A DNA stretch of 6,373 nucleotides from positions 1 to 6,373 of the forward strand of contig CALJIF010000083.1 in NCBI GenBank assembly GCA_937974275.1, read 5' to 3'. A program made the translations under genes and the position numbers. Shown piece after piece: positions 1 to 6,373 of this stretch (position 1 is the stretch's first letter; every line of letters begins with the position of its first letter). The notes beneath the pieces were generated by a model. The model was given only the letters and a program-made list of their open reading frames with translations. It had not been told where the DNA came from and ran no database searches. Origin of the DNA: an uncultured Flavobacteriales bacterium. Its GTDB lineage: Bacteria; Bacteroidota; Bacteroidia; Palsa-965.

Positions 1-2768
1 CAAGTGCGATTGTATTAAATGCGGCATCACAAACCAACGTAGCTTGTTTTGGCGGTTCCAATGGCGCTGCAAGTGTCACTCCTGCAAGCGGTGGAGCCGG
101 CGGTTATACCTACAACTGGACTCCTGGCAACCCAACAGGTGATGGGACTGTGAGTGTAACGGGATTAGTAGCCGGTACATGGACTTGCACCGTTACTGAT
201 GCAAACTCTTGTACAGCAACTCAAACCTTTAATATCACACAACCAACTCCATTGGTAGTGAATGCCAACTCTCAAACTAACGTATCCTGCTTTGGTGGTT
301 CGAATGGTGCTGCGAGTGTAAGCGTTAGCGGTGGTGTTGCTGCTTATTCATACGACTGGACACCGGGCAACCCGACAGGTGATGGCACGGCAAGTGTTAC
401 AGGCTTAATCGCGGGAACTTGGACATGCACAGTTACCGATGCGAACGGATGTATTTCAACTCGCACATTTAACATTACTCAACCGAATGCGTTAGTTGCA
501 ACAACAAGTTCACAAACGAACGTTTCTTGTTTCGGTGGTTCTAATGGTGCTGCTGCAATTAACGTAACTGGCGGTGTAACTTCATATAGTTACAACTGGA
601 CACCGGGCAACCCAACAGGAGAAGGTACTGCAAGTGTTACGGGATTAATCGCAGGAACATGGACATGCACCGTAACAGATGCAAACGGATGTTCAACCGT
701 ACATACAGTAAGTATTACACAACCACCGGTGTTAGCAGCTACTTCAAACATTAACACGGTAGATTGTTTTGGTGGCAACGACGGTTCCATTGAAGTGTTC
801 CCGACCGGCGGTGTTGGTGGTTACACGTATTCATGGGCACCTGTGGCTAACACCACGTCATTGTTGGCGAACATAGGCGCAGGAACGTATACGTGCACCA
901 TTACTGATGCCAACGGTTGTACGCTAACCAATACATTTAACCTGACACAACCACCGGCATTAGCTGCAACATCTTCATCTACCAACGTTGCTTGCTTTAA
1001 TGGTTCTACAGGAAGTGCAACAGTTGCCGTAACAGGCGGCACAGGTCCTTACGGATATTCATGGGCCCCAACAGGCGGCACGAACAGCACCGCTACAGGT
1101 CTAACAGCCGGCACCTACACATGTACGGTTACTGATGCGAACGGATGTACATTAACTCGCACCGTATCCATTACACAGCCGCCTGCAATCACCTTATCTC
1201 CTTCACAAGTGAATACAACTTGTTTCGGTGGTAACGATGGTTCTGCAACGGTTGCAGCAACAGGAGGGACGGGAACATATACCTACAGTTGGGCTCCGGT
1301 TAGCGGCACTACTGCAACATTGAATAATCTGGCATCGGGACCTTATACGGTAACGGTTACGGATGGCAATGGTTGTGTTGCTACACAAGCGTTCTTCATT
1401 GCTGAGCCTGTTGCTCCGCCAATTGTTGCCAATGCCAGTGCAAACCCAATTTGTGTCGGAGGAACATTAACATTGTTCGGAACAGGTGGTGTAACATACA
1501 CATGGGACAATAGTGTAACGGATAACGTTCCGTTTACGATCAATGCAACTACGACATTCATCGTTACAGGAACAGATGCGAATGGTTGTTCATTGAATGA
1601 CACCATTACCGTTAACGTTAATCCTTTACCAACATTAAGTGCAACTGCAGCTGATGGCGCAATCTGTCCGGGAGCTTCTGATGTATTAACCGCAAGTGGA
1701 GCATCAACGTATGCTTGGTCTTCGGGTGGAACAGCAGCAACTGAGACGGTAACACCTGTTTCGACAAGTACATATACTGTAACCGGCACAGACGTTAACG
1801 GATGCGTGAATACTACAACTGTTCAGGTTGTTGTGAATGCATTACCGAACGTTGTTGCTACAGCTGCTGCAAATGCAGTGTGTATCGGAGACACGACAAC
1901 ATTAAGCGCAACAGGTGCTGATACGTATATATGGCAACCGATGAATACAGCAGGAAGTTCTGTTGCTGTTGCTCCTTCAGTTTCTTCAACATACGTTGTA
2001 GAAGGAACCGACCTTGAGGGATGTGTGAACACAGACACCATTACAATCAATGTGAATGCATTGCCTGTTGTGAATTTGGGTAATGACACTACCGTTTGCG
2101 GATCAGTACTTCTTGATGCAGGAAATAGCGGTGCAACATATTTATGGAATGACAACTCTACATCATCAACGTTGCTGGTTAACACGAACGGTTCTTATCA
2201 CGTTGCTGTAACTGACGCTAACGGATGTGAGAATAGCGACACGATTGCTGTTACGATCAATGCATTACCATTGGTAACAGTTGACTTGAGCAGTATTGAT
2301 ACCGTTTGTAACAACAGTGCTTCACTAGTTAACTTGGTTGGTGAAACTCCGATTGGCGGAACATGGAGTGGCGCAGGCGTAGTCAACGGAAATCAGTTTG
2401 ATGCAACGCTTGCTAATAGTCCTGCATGGAATGTGATCATCTATTCCTTCACTGACACTGTAGGTTGTACAGCAAGTGCAGCAGACTCGATCTTCGTGGA
2501 TGTGTGCAATGGTGTGGTGAACAATGGAGTTGTTTCGTTAGAAGTTTCTATTTACCCGAATCCAACGAGCGGCATCTTCATCATCGAAGGAACAACAGCC
2601 AATGATGTGATTGTGGTGATGAACGCAGTAGGACAGGTAGTGATGAATGAAACAGCAAACGGAACACGCACGGAAATCAATCTGAGCACACAAGCTAACG
2701 GCGTTTACTTTGTACGTGTGATGCACGGAGCTGAGATGACAACGCAACGCGTGATGCTGAGTAAATAG
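1..2768 (+). CDS. Large T9SS-exported surface adhesin with SprB repeats and Ig/PKD-like modules (5' end missing)
   Basis: The reading frame is open from the left edge (first whole codon at 3) to the TAG at 2766-2768, giving 921 visible residues. The true start lies outside the window; the GTG at 150 is an internal valine codon inside a repeat, not a start. Order of parts: six SprB-type repeats (3-1421, the first cut by the edge), five Ig/PKD-like modules each with a cysteine pair (1422-2507), a short linker, then a type A T9SS C-terminal domain (about 2544-2765). Known of the family: SprB-repeat proteins include gliding and adhesion proteins exported by the T9SS and anchored or released at the outer surface. 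The composition is rich in Thr, Asn, Gly, Ala and Val and very poor in Lys/Arg, as in extracellular beta-sandwich repeat proteins. I infer an adhesin or surface filament protein; the ligand cannot be read from the sequence. No enzyme domain is visible in this portion. Confidence 0.93.
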   Translation, partial: SAIVLNAASQTNVACFGGSNGAASVTPASGGAGGYTYNWTPGNPTGDGTVSVTGLVAGTWTCTVTDANSCTATQTFNITQPTPLVVNANSQTNVSCFGGSNGAASVSVSGGVAAYSYDWTPGNPTGDGTASVTGLIAGTWTCTVTDANGCISTRTFNITQPNALVATTSSQTNVSCFGGSNGAAAINVTGGVTSYSYNWTPGNPTGEGTASVTGLIAGTWTCTVTDANGCSTVHTVSITQPPVLAATSNINTVDCFGGNDGSIEVFPTGGVGGYTYSWAPVANTTSLLANIGAGTYTCTITDANGCTLTNTFNLTQPPALAATSSSTNVACFNGSTGSATVAVTGGTGPYGYSWAPTGGTNSTATGLTAGTYTCTVTDANGCTLTRTVSITQPPAITLSPSQVNTTCFGGNDGSATVAATGGTGTYTYSWAPVSGTTATLNNLASGPYTVTVTDGNGCVATQAFFIAEPVAPPIVANASANPICVGGTLTLFGTGGVTYTWDNSVTDNVPFTINATTTFIVTGTDANGCSLNDTITVNVNPLPTLSATAADGAICPGASDVLTASGASTYAWSSGGTAATETVTPVSTSTYTVTGTDVNGCVNTTTVQVVVNALPNVVATAAANAVCIGDTTTLSATGADTYIWQPMNTAGSSVAVAPSVSSTYVVEGTDLEGCVNTDTITINVNALPVVNLGNDTTVCGSVLLDAGNSGATYLWNDNSTSSTLLVNTNGSYHVAVTDANGCENSDTIAVTINALPLVTVDLSSIDTVCNNSASLVNLVGETPIGGTWSGAGVVNGNQFDATLANSPAWNVIIYSFTDTVGCTASAADSIFVDVCNGVVNNGVVSLEVSIYPNPTSGIFIIEGTTANDVIVVMNAVGQVVMNETANGTRTEINLSTQANGVYFVRVMHGAEMTTQRVMLSK
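3..1421 (+). repeat. SprB repeat array of gene A (six units)
   Basis: Six tandem units each run from a Q/S-T-N-V-x-C-F-G-G opening to a closing I-T-Q-P or A-E-P. Boundaries are about 3-248 (cut at the left edge), 249-488, 489-728, 729-956, 957-1184 and 1185-1421. Units 1-3 carry a longer N/D-W-T-P-G-N-P-T-G-D/E-G loop and are about 80 residues. Units 4-6 carry the shorter S-W-A-P loop and are 76-79 residues. Each unit contains a T-V/I-T-D-A/G-N-G/S-C strand near its end. This matches the SprB family known from Flavobacterium gliding adhesins. Units 1-5 have an extra Cys in the strand before TDAN (W/Y-T-C-T-V/I-T-D); unit 6 has Val there. Confidence 0.9.
1422..2507 (+). other. Five Ig/PKD-like beta-sandwich modules of gene A
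   Basis: Five successive modules have boundaries near 1422-1631, 1632-1847, 1848-2066, 2067-2270 and 2271-2507. Each begins with a Cys-containing strand (for example P-I-C-V-G-G, A-I-C-P-G, T-V-C-G-S), has a Y-x-W core strand in the middle, and ends with a G-T-D/V-T-D x-x-G-C strand. The first four end in a V-N/I-N-x-L-P linker. The fifth has a different core (G-G-T-W-S-G-A-G) and ends in D-S-I-F-V-D-V. Such modules usually sit between SprB arrays and the T9SS sorting domain in Bacteroidota surface proteins. I infer a structural spacer or stalk role; the exact Pfam family was not tested. Confidence 0.75.
2544..2765 (+). other. Type A T9SS C-terminal sorting domain of gene A
   Basis: The last 74 residues match the Por secretion / type A C-terminal domain. 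They open with V-S-I-Y-P-N-P-T-S-G, continue with a hydrophobic strand I-V-V-M-N-A-V-G-Q-V-V, then I-N-L-S-T-Q-A-N-G-V-Y-F-V-R-V, and end R-V-M-L-S-K. In this family the domain directs passage through the outer membrane by the type IX system and is normally cleaved, with the product attached to lipopolysaccharide or released. It fixes the topology of gene A as exported and implies a T9SS elsewhere in the genome. Confidence 0.95.
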
Positions 2769-2789
2769 AAGAACAAATAGAATTCAAGA

Positions 2790-2827
2790 ATAAGAAAAGG
2801 ACGATCGAAAGGTCGTCCTTTTCTTAT
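2790..2827 (+). terminator. Strong intrinsic terminator after gene A
   Basis: Two 17-base arms (2790-2806 and 2811-2827) enclose a GAAA tetraloop (2807-2810). All positions pair, 16 as Watson-Crick pairs and one as a T-G wobble next to the loop-closing pair. The left arm is A-rich at its outer end and the right arm correspondingly T-rich (CCTTTTCTTAT), so the U-tract is built into the stem. It begins 22 bases after the stop of gene A. The symmetry would also let it act on the opposite strand, though no convergent gene is seen here. It implies that gene B is transcribed separately. Confidence 0.88.
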
Positions 2828-2954
2828 CATTTAGCTTATTGTATTATAAGTTTTGACGGGAAACATCATCATCCATTTAGCATAAATACTAGAAAGTTCC
2901 TGATTAAAAATATTACCTTCGCGACCACAAAACACCCTACAAATCTAATTTTTT
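2828..2954 (+). promoter_or_regulatory. Upstream region of gene B (leader; promoter not certain)
   Basis: This 127-bp AT-rich stretch lies between the terminator and the start of gene B and should hold its promoter. The best partial match to the Bacteroidota -7 element TAnnTTTG is AAGTTTTG at 2848-2855, which has one mismatch and no convincing TTG at the usual -33 distance. If real, it would leave a leader of roughly 90 bases. A small imperfect palindrome (CTTAT 2835-2839, ATAAG 2846-2850) sits just before it. No Shine-Dalgarno sequence is present before the ATG; the sequence there is a T-run, as is usual in this phylum. The promoter position is a guess. Confidence 0.3.
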
Positions 2955-3011
2955 ATGAAAAAATGGCTTTTGCCCGTTGCGTTTGTTGCGGGTTCTTGGG
3001 CTGCCGAGGCT
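2955..3011 (+). other. Sec signal peptide of gene B
   Basis: Residues 1-19 have a basic start (M-K-K), a hydrophobic core (W-L-L-P-V-A-F-V-A-G) and an A-x-A type cleavage site, A-E-A before Gln20. No Cys follows, so signal peptidase I rather than lipoprotein processing is expected. This supports export to the periplasm before T9SS passage and fixes the start codon. Confidence 0.92.
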
Positions 3012-6000
3012 CAAACAACAACGTTTAATTATACAGGAGGCGTGCAGACATATACTGTTCCGGCCGGAGTAGTTCAAATAGAAATTGATGCTCGAGGCGG
3101 CAAAGGAGGGGATAATACAGCGGCTTATCTTGGTGGACGCGGGGGGCGCGCAGTTGCTATGGTAGCTGTTACTCCCGGCGAGGTACTTAATATTTACGTA
3201 GGTGCACAAGGAGTAACTTCTCTTAACAACCCGGGTGTGTACAATGGCGGTGGCGGAGTCTTTTCTTATTCCTCGTGCGGAAATGCCGGTACAGGAGGCG
3301 GAGCATCCGATGTTCGTCGCGCTCCATACAGTTTAAATGACCGTCTGGTTGTCGGCGCAGGGGGCGGGGGAGCCGGCTATCAGCAAGCCGGTGGAGATGG
3401 CGGTCCGTTAACGGGGATGGATGGGGTTCCATTTCCATCATGGCCAAATAGCGGAGGTAAAGGAGGTTCACAAACTGCTGGTGGCGCCGCAGGTATTGCT
3501 TGTTGTTCTTGTCCAACTTATACTACGTCCGGAGCATTAGGAATTGGTGGGAATGGGTCTGGAGATTGCGCCGGCGGCGGCGGCGGCGGTGGCGGCTATT
3601 ATGGTGGCGGTGGATCATGTTTCGCAGGAGGTGGTGGTGGTAGCAACTATGCTGTTCCTTCAGCTAGTGGCGTAGCACATACAAGAGGTTTTCAAAATGG
3701 TGCAGGGCAAGTAATTATTACTGCGGTAGCTGCATCACTTAATTTTGATGGTGTAGACGATCGTGTGAATGTCGGTACGGGCATGAATGCCACTCTGGAT
3801 GCGGCAACTGCACTTACTGTTGAGGCCTGGGTTTATCCAACTGATGTTGATGTTTTTGGTGTGATCGTTGGAAATTATAGCACTTTAGGTGGTGGAATGC
3901 AGTTCTTGCTAAGACGAGATAACACCTCATGGTCATTCTGGACTGATAGAGGAACCGGATTCACGTCCGTTCTATCTCCCGCTGGAACAGTTCAATACAA
4001 TACATGGCAACACGTCGCAGGTGTATGGAATAGCGCTACACAAACCATGCAGATCTATATCAATGGTGTTTTGCAAGGTACTACGACCGGTGTTACCGGA
4101 ACTACTTTAGGCGCTTCTACAAACCCCGCAATTATTGGTTGGAATACATTAAACGAACAAATGGCCGGTAATGTGGATGAAGTTCGAATTTGGACGAGAG
4201 CGCTATGTGCGAGTGAAATCAACAACAATAGAAACTGTGAAATTCCGACGACAGGTACCAATTTGTTGGCAAATTATCATTTTAACCAAGGTACACCGGC
4301 ATCAAACAACACAGGCGTAACTACATTAATTGATGCATCAGGTAATAGTAACAATGGTACGCTACTGAACTTTACATTAAATGGCGCAAATTCTAATTGG
4401 GTCGTACCCGGTGCAGTGACATCTGGTTCTTCTTGTTCACCATTTAGTACACCTACCGTGATAGTAACACCGGTTTCACAAATGAACATCTCTTGTTTCG
4501 GTGGTAGTAATGGAGCAGCTGCAGTTACGGCGAGCGGTGGAAGCGGATTAACCTATAATTGGACCCCGGGTAATCCACTCGGTGATGGAACGAACGCTGT
4601 TACAGGTTTAACAGCAGGCGTATATACCGTTACTGTTACTAACGATTGTGGTGGAGTTGGAACGGCAACTTTCAATATCACACAACCTCCGATATTAAGT
4701 GTGACACCTGCATCGCAAACTAACGTTGCATGCTTCGGTGGCAACACCGGTGCAGCTTCTATCAACACTCCAACAGGCGGCGCAGGTGGTTACACGTACA
4801 ATTGGACTCCGGGTAATCCAATCGGTGACGGTACAACATCAGTTACAGCATTAACTGCCGGAACATGGACTTGCACCGTTACTGATGCGAACTCTTGTAC
4901 AGCAACGCAAACGTTTAATATTACACAACCTCCTGTAATAACTGTTACGCCTGCAACGCAAACTAACGTTGCTTGCTTCGGTGGCAACACCGGTGCAGCT
5001 TCTATCAATACTCCGACAGGCGGCGCAGGTGGATACACGTACAATTGGACTCCGGGTAATCCAATCGGTGATGGTACAACATCAGTTACAGGATTAACAG
5101 CAGGAACATGGACATGCACCGTTACTGATGCGAACTCTTGTACAACAACGCAAACGTTTAATATTACACAACCTCCTGTAATAACTGTTACGCCTGCAAC
5201 GCAAACTAACGTTGCTTGCTTCGGTGGCAACACCGGTGCAGCTTCTATCAATACTCCGACAGGCGGCGCAGGTGGATACACGTACAATTGGACTCCGGGT
5301 AATCCAATCGGTGATGGTACAACATCAGTTACAGGATTAACAGCAGGAACATGGACATGCACCGTTACTGATGCGAACTCTTGTACAGCAACACAAACGT
5401 TTAATATAACACAACCATCTGCTTTATCAGCTACCACCATGCAGACTAATGTATCGTGCAATGGAGGAAACACGGGCGATGCGATGGTGATGGTAACCGG
5501 CGGTACTGCATCTTACACCTATTCATGGGCTCCAAGCGGTGGAACAAACGCCACAGCTACAGGATTGACAGCGGGTACATATACTTGCACGGTTACTGAT
5601 GCAAACGGATGCACATTAGTTGCAACGGTTACATTAACAGAACCTTCGTTATTAAGTGTATCATCTAGTGCAACTACATTGCTGTGTAACGGCGACACTT
5701 CAACAGTAACCGTTACAGCAACAGGCGGTGTTGGCCCGTACACGGGAACAGGAACTTTCCTTGAAGTTGCCGGTGCATACAATTACACGATTACCGATGC
5801 GAACGGATGTACTTCCACAACTTCAATCACGATCACCGAACCTGCTGCCTTCAACGTGAGTGTTGTGGTAACAGATGTGTTGTGTAATGGTGATTCAACG
5901 GGAGGCATAGACTTAACGGTAAGCGGCGGTACAGGATTAATTACGTACAGTTGGAACAACGGTCAGTTTATCACGGAAGATTTGGTAAACATTCCTGCAG

Positions 6001-6373
6001 GTTCTTACTCGGGCATTTTAACTGATGCGAACGGTTGTCAGGATAGCGGAACAGTTGTCGTAAACGAACCATTGGCGTTAAACATTGCAGGTACAGTAAC
6101 AGATCCAAGCGGATGTACGATTGATGACGGAAGTATTGACGTAACAACAACCGGCGGAACAGCAGGATATACTTTCGTTTGGAGTACTGCTGCTAATACC
6201 GAAGACATCAGCAATTTATCGGATGGAACGTATGTGTTAACTGTTACAGACACTAACGGTTGTGTGGCCACCAGCAGCTTTACATTGATTGATCCTGCAG
6301 CACCTGCGGTAACGTATACTGCTGCAGTTGATACAGTTTGTCAATCTACAACGGTATCGTTTACTTTAAGCGG
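2955..6373 (+). CDS. Large secreted surface protein: signal peptide, ALK/LTK-like glycine-rich domain, LamG, SprB repeats (3' end missing)
   Basis: The ATG at 2955 opens a frame with no stop to the right edge (1139 residues visible). The start is chosen because it begins a clean signal peptide (residues 1-19, M-K-K-W, hydrophobic core, A-E-A then Q20). Domains in order: glycine-rich domain about 20-256, LamG about 261-427 with an L-L-A-N-Y-H-F extension and D-A-S-G-N-S-N-N-G-T-L segment after 437, eight SprB-type units about 501-1115, and the first strand of another Cys-containing module. No lipobox is seen, so the protein is not a lipoprotein. By analogy with gene A the missing end should carry a T9SS sorting domain. 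LamG domains commonly bind glycans or protein surfaces, and SprB repeats build extended adhesins. I infer an adhesin with a binding head and a repetitive stalk. It shares repeat subtypes with gene A and is probably its paralogue, but has its own transcription unit. Confidence 0.93.
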   Translation, partial: MKKWLLPVAFVAGSWAAEAQTTTFNYTGGVQTYTVPAGVVQIEIDARGGKGGDNTAAYLGGRGGRAVAMVAVTPGEVLNIYVGAQGVTSLNNPGVYNGGGGVFSYSSCGNAGTGGGASDVRRAPYSLNDRLVVGAGGGGAGYQQAGGDGGPLTGMDGVPFPSWPNSGGKGGSQTAGGAAGIACCSCPTYTTSGALGIGGNGSGDCAGGGGGGGGYYGGGGSCFAGGGGGSNYAVPSASGVAHTRGFQNGAGQVIITAVAASLNFDGVDDRVNVGTGMNATLDAATALTVEAWVYPTDVDVFGVIVGNYSTLGGGMQFLLRRDNTSWSFWTDRGTGFTSVLSPAGTVQYNTWQHVAGVWNSATQTMQIYINGVLQGTTTGVTGTTLGASTNPAIIGWNTLNEQMAGNVDEVRIWTRALCASEINNNRNCEIPTTGTNLLANYHFNQGTPASNNTGVTTLIDASGNSNNGTLLNFTLNGANSNWVVPGAVTSGSSCSPFSTPTVIVTPVSQMNISCFGGSNGAAAVTASGGSGLTYNWTPGNPLGDGTNAVTGLTAGVYTVTVTNDCGGVGTATFNITQPPILSVTPASQTNVACFGGNTGAASINTPTGGAGGYTYNWTPGNPIGDGTTSVTALTAGTWTCTVTDANSCTATQTFNITQPPVITVTPATQTNVACFGGNTGAASINTPTGGAGGYTYNWTPGNPIGDGTTSVTGLTAGTWTCTVTDANSCTTTQTFNITQPPVITVTPATQTNVACFGGNTGAASINTPTGGAGGYTYNWTPGNPIGDGTTSVTGLTAGTWTCTVTDANSCTATQTFNITQPSALSATTMQTNVSCNGGNTGDAMVMVTGGTASYTYSWAPSGGTNATATGLTAGTYTCTVTDANGCTLVATVTLTEPSLLSVSSSATTLLCNGDTSTVTVTATGGVGPYTGTGTFLEVAGAYNYTITDANGCTSTTSITITEPAAFNVSVVVTDVLCNGDSTGGIDLTVSGGTGLITYSWNNGQFITEDLVNIPAGSYSGILTDANGCQDSGTVVVNEPLALNIAGTVTDPSGCTIDDGSIDVTTTGGTAGYTFVWSTAANTEDISNLSDGTYVLTVTDTNGCVATSSFTLIDPAAPAVTYTAAVDTVCQSTTVSFTLS
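3012..3722 (+). other. ALK/LTK-like glycine-rich domain of gene B
   Basis: Residues about 20-256 open with F-N-Y-T-G-G-x-Q-T-Y-T-V-P-A-G-V, then I-E-I-D-A-R-G-G-K-G-G, V-T-P-G-E-V-L-N-I-Y-V-G, G-G-G-A-S-D-V-R at 114-121, D-R-L-V-V-G-A-G-G-G-G at 129-139, and close with G-Q-V-I-I-T. This order of motifs is that of the glycine-rich domain known from the ALK and LTK receptor ectodomains and found in many bacterial surface proteins. In the animal receptors the fold packs glycine helices beside a beta-sandwich and binds the ligand. Six cysteines are visible (108, 183, 184, 186, 205, 222), three of them clustered as C-C-S-C. Its role here is unknown; a binding or oligomerising head is plausible. 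Confidence 0.75.
3573..3596 (+). repeat. GGC trinucleotide run encoding eight glycines
   Basis: Five GGC codons, one GGT and two GGC encode Gly207-Gly214 in the glycine-rich domain. Because the unit is three bases, slippage would change the length of the glycine tract without shifting the frame. More glycine-only runs follow (after Tyr-Tyr 215-216 and again near 224-229). Confidence 0.85.
3735..4430 (+). other. LamG / concanavalin A-like domain of gene B
   Basis: The domain opens with S-L-N-F-D-G-V-D-D-R-V at residue 261. It continues with L-T-V-E-A-W-V-Y-P, the W-Q-H-V-A-G-V-W strand, the hairpin M-Q-I-Y-I-N-G-V-L-Q-G and the closing G-N-V-D-E-V-R-I-W-T-R-A-L (D-E-V at 408-410), followed by the C-A-S-E-I-N-N-N helix. 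These are the hallmarks of the Laminin_G_3 type. A trailing L-L-A-N-Y-H-F-N-Q-G and D-A-S-G-N-S-N-N-G-T-L segment, common after this domain in Bacteroidota proteins, reaches about 4430. It acts outside the cell; the ligand (glycan or protein) is not determinable here. Confidence 0.9.
4455..6299 (+). repeat. SprB repeat array of gene B (eight units)
   Basis: The units lie at about 4455-4691, 4692-4934, 4935-5177, 5178-5420, 5421-5648, 5649-5846, 5847-6074 and 6075-6299. Units 1-4 have the long W-T-P-G-N-P loop (79, 81, 81, 81 residues). Unit 5 has the S-W-A-P loop (76). Unit 6 is shortened (66) and lacks the Trp strand, with G-P-Y-T-G-T-G-T-F instead. Units 7 and 8 (76 and 75) are diverged. 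Unit 1 has N-D-C-G-G in place of D-A-N-G-C. Units 2-5 carry the extra Cys in T-C-T-V-T-D. Near-identity is confined to units 2-4, so expansion appears centred there. Confidence 0.9.
4903..5387 (+). repeat. Perfect 243-bp-period tandem duplication
   Basis: Bases 4903-5144 equal bases 5146-5387 exactly (242 bp) at an offset of 243 bp, which is one SprB unit of 81 codons. The only break is position 5145 (A), where 4902 and 5388 have G (Ala/Thr/Ala codon). Unit 3 against unit 4 differs at 5 of 243 bases, all in the last 33; unit 2 against unit 3 differs at 16. The period is a multiple of three, so gain or loss of a copy keeps the frame. Confidence 0.95.
6300..6373 (+). other. Start of a further Cys-containing module of gene B (cut by the edge)
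   Basis: After the last SprB-like unit the frame continues A-P-A-V-T-Y, then V-D-T-V-C-Q-S-T-T-V-S-F-T-L-S-G. This resembles the opening strand of the Ig/PKD-like modules of gene A, for example its fifth module with I-D-T-V-C-N-N. It suggests that gene B also passes from SprB units into such modules, presumably followed by a sorting domain. Confidence 0.55.

Noticed and set aside
150..152. GTG as the start of gene A
   Set aside because: The frame is open upstream to the window edge and already encodes a SprB unit (C-F-G-G at about 48-59), so this is an internal valine codon.
2835..2850. Small palindrome CTTAT/ATAAG as an operator or second terminator
   Set aside because: The five-pair, AT-rich stem with a six-base loop is too weak and is expected by chance in this composition.
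2828..2881. Direct repeat CATTTAGC at 2828-2835 and 2874-2881 in the spacer
   Set aside because: Eight bases in an AT-rich spacer is weak; the copies are 46 bases apart with no further similarity, so an operator cannot be supported.
3223..3516. Minus-strand frame of about 97 codons opposite the glycine-rich region
   Set aside because: Its translation is Arg/His-rich low-complexity sequence, as expected opposite the glycine-rich region, and it overlaps a strongly supported gene.
4790..5473. A long open frame on the minus strand across the gene B repeats (227 codons), and similar antisense frames across gene A
   Set aside because: They mirror the repeated + strand codons, have no start context, and encode only a repetitive shadow of the SprB units. 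The + strand frame has a signal peptide and recognised domains.
4455..5648. Regular repeats as a possible CRISPR array
   Set aside because: The period (228-243 bp) is a whole number of codons in an open frame and the repeats encode SprB domains; there are no short palindromic repeats with unique spacers.

Overview
The window looks like part of a Bacteroidota genome (Flavobacteriia, Chitinophagales or a related gliding/adhesive lineage). The evidence is SprB-type repeats, a C-terminal type IX secretion system (T9SS) sorting domain, a LamG domain in the typical Bacteroidota form, moderate base composition and the absence of a Shine-Dalgarno sequence before the one visible start codon. The species cannot be named from the sequence.

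Layout: two large modular cell-surface or secreted protein genes lie head to tail on the + strand, and both are cut by the window edges. Gene A (1-2768) enters from the left with its start missing. It holds six SprB repeats (the first cut by the edge), five Ig/PKD-like beta-sandwich modules and a type A T9SS sorting domain. A strong 17-bp hairpin (2790-2827) closes it. After a 186-bp spacer, gene B (2955 to beyond 6373) starts with a clear signal peptide. It continues with a glycine-rich domain resembling the ALK/LTK extracellular glycine-rich fold, a LamG (concanavalin A-like) domain and eight SprB-type units. It runs off the right edge open, just inside the next module. No stop occurs in its frame over 1139 codons.

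The two genes share the same repeat subtypes in the same order and some nearly identical DNA, so they look like tandem paralogues that still exchange or expand repeats. Gene B contains a 243-bp unit repeated with 242 bp of exact identity, a sign of very recent duplication or conversion. Both products should be exported by Sec, cross the outer membrane through the T9SS and act outside the cell as adhesins or matrix/gliding-type proteins. The sorting signal is seen only in gene A; for gene B it is predicted to lie beyond the right edge. No RNA genes, CRISPR arrays, insertion sequences or enzyme genes are visible.
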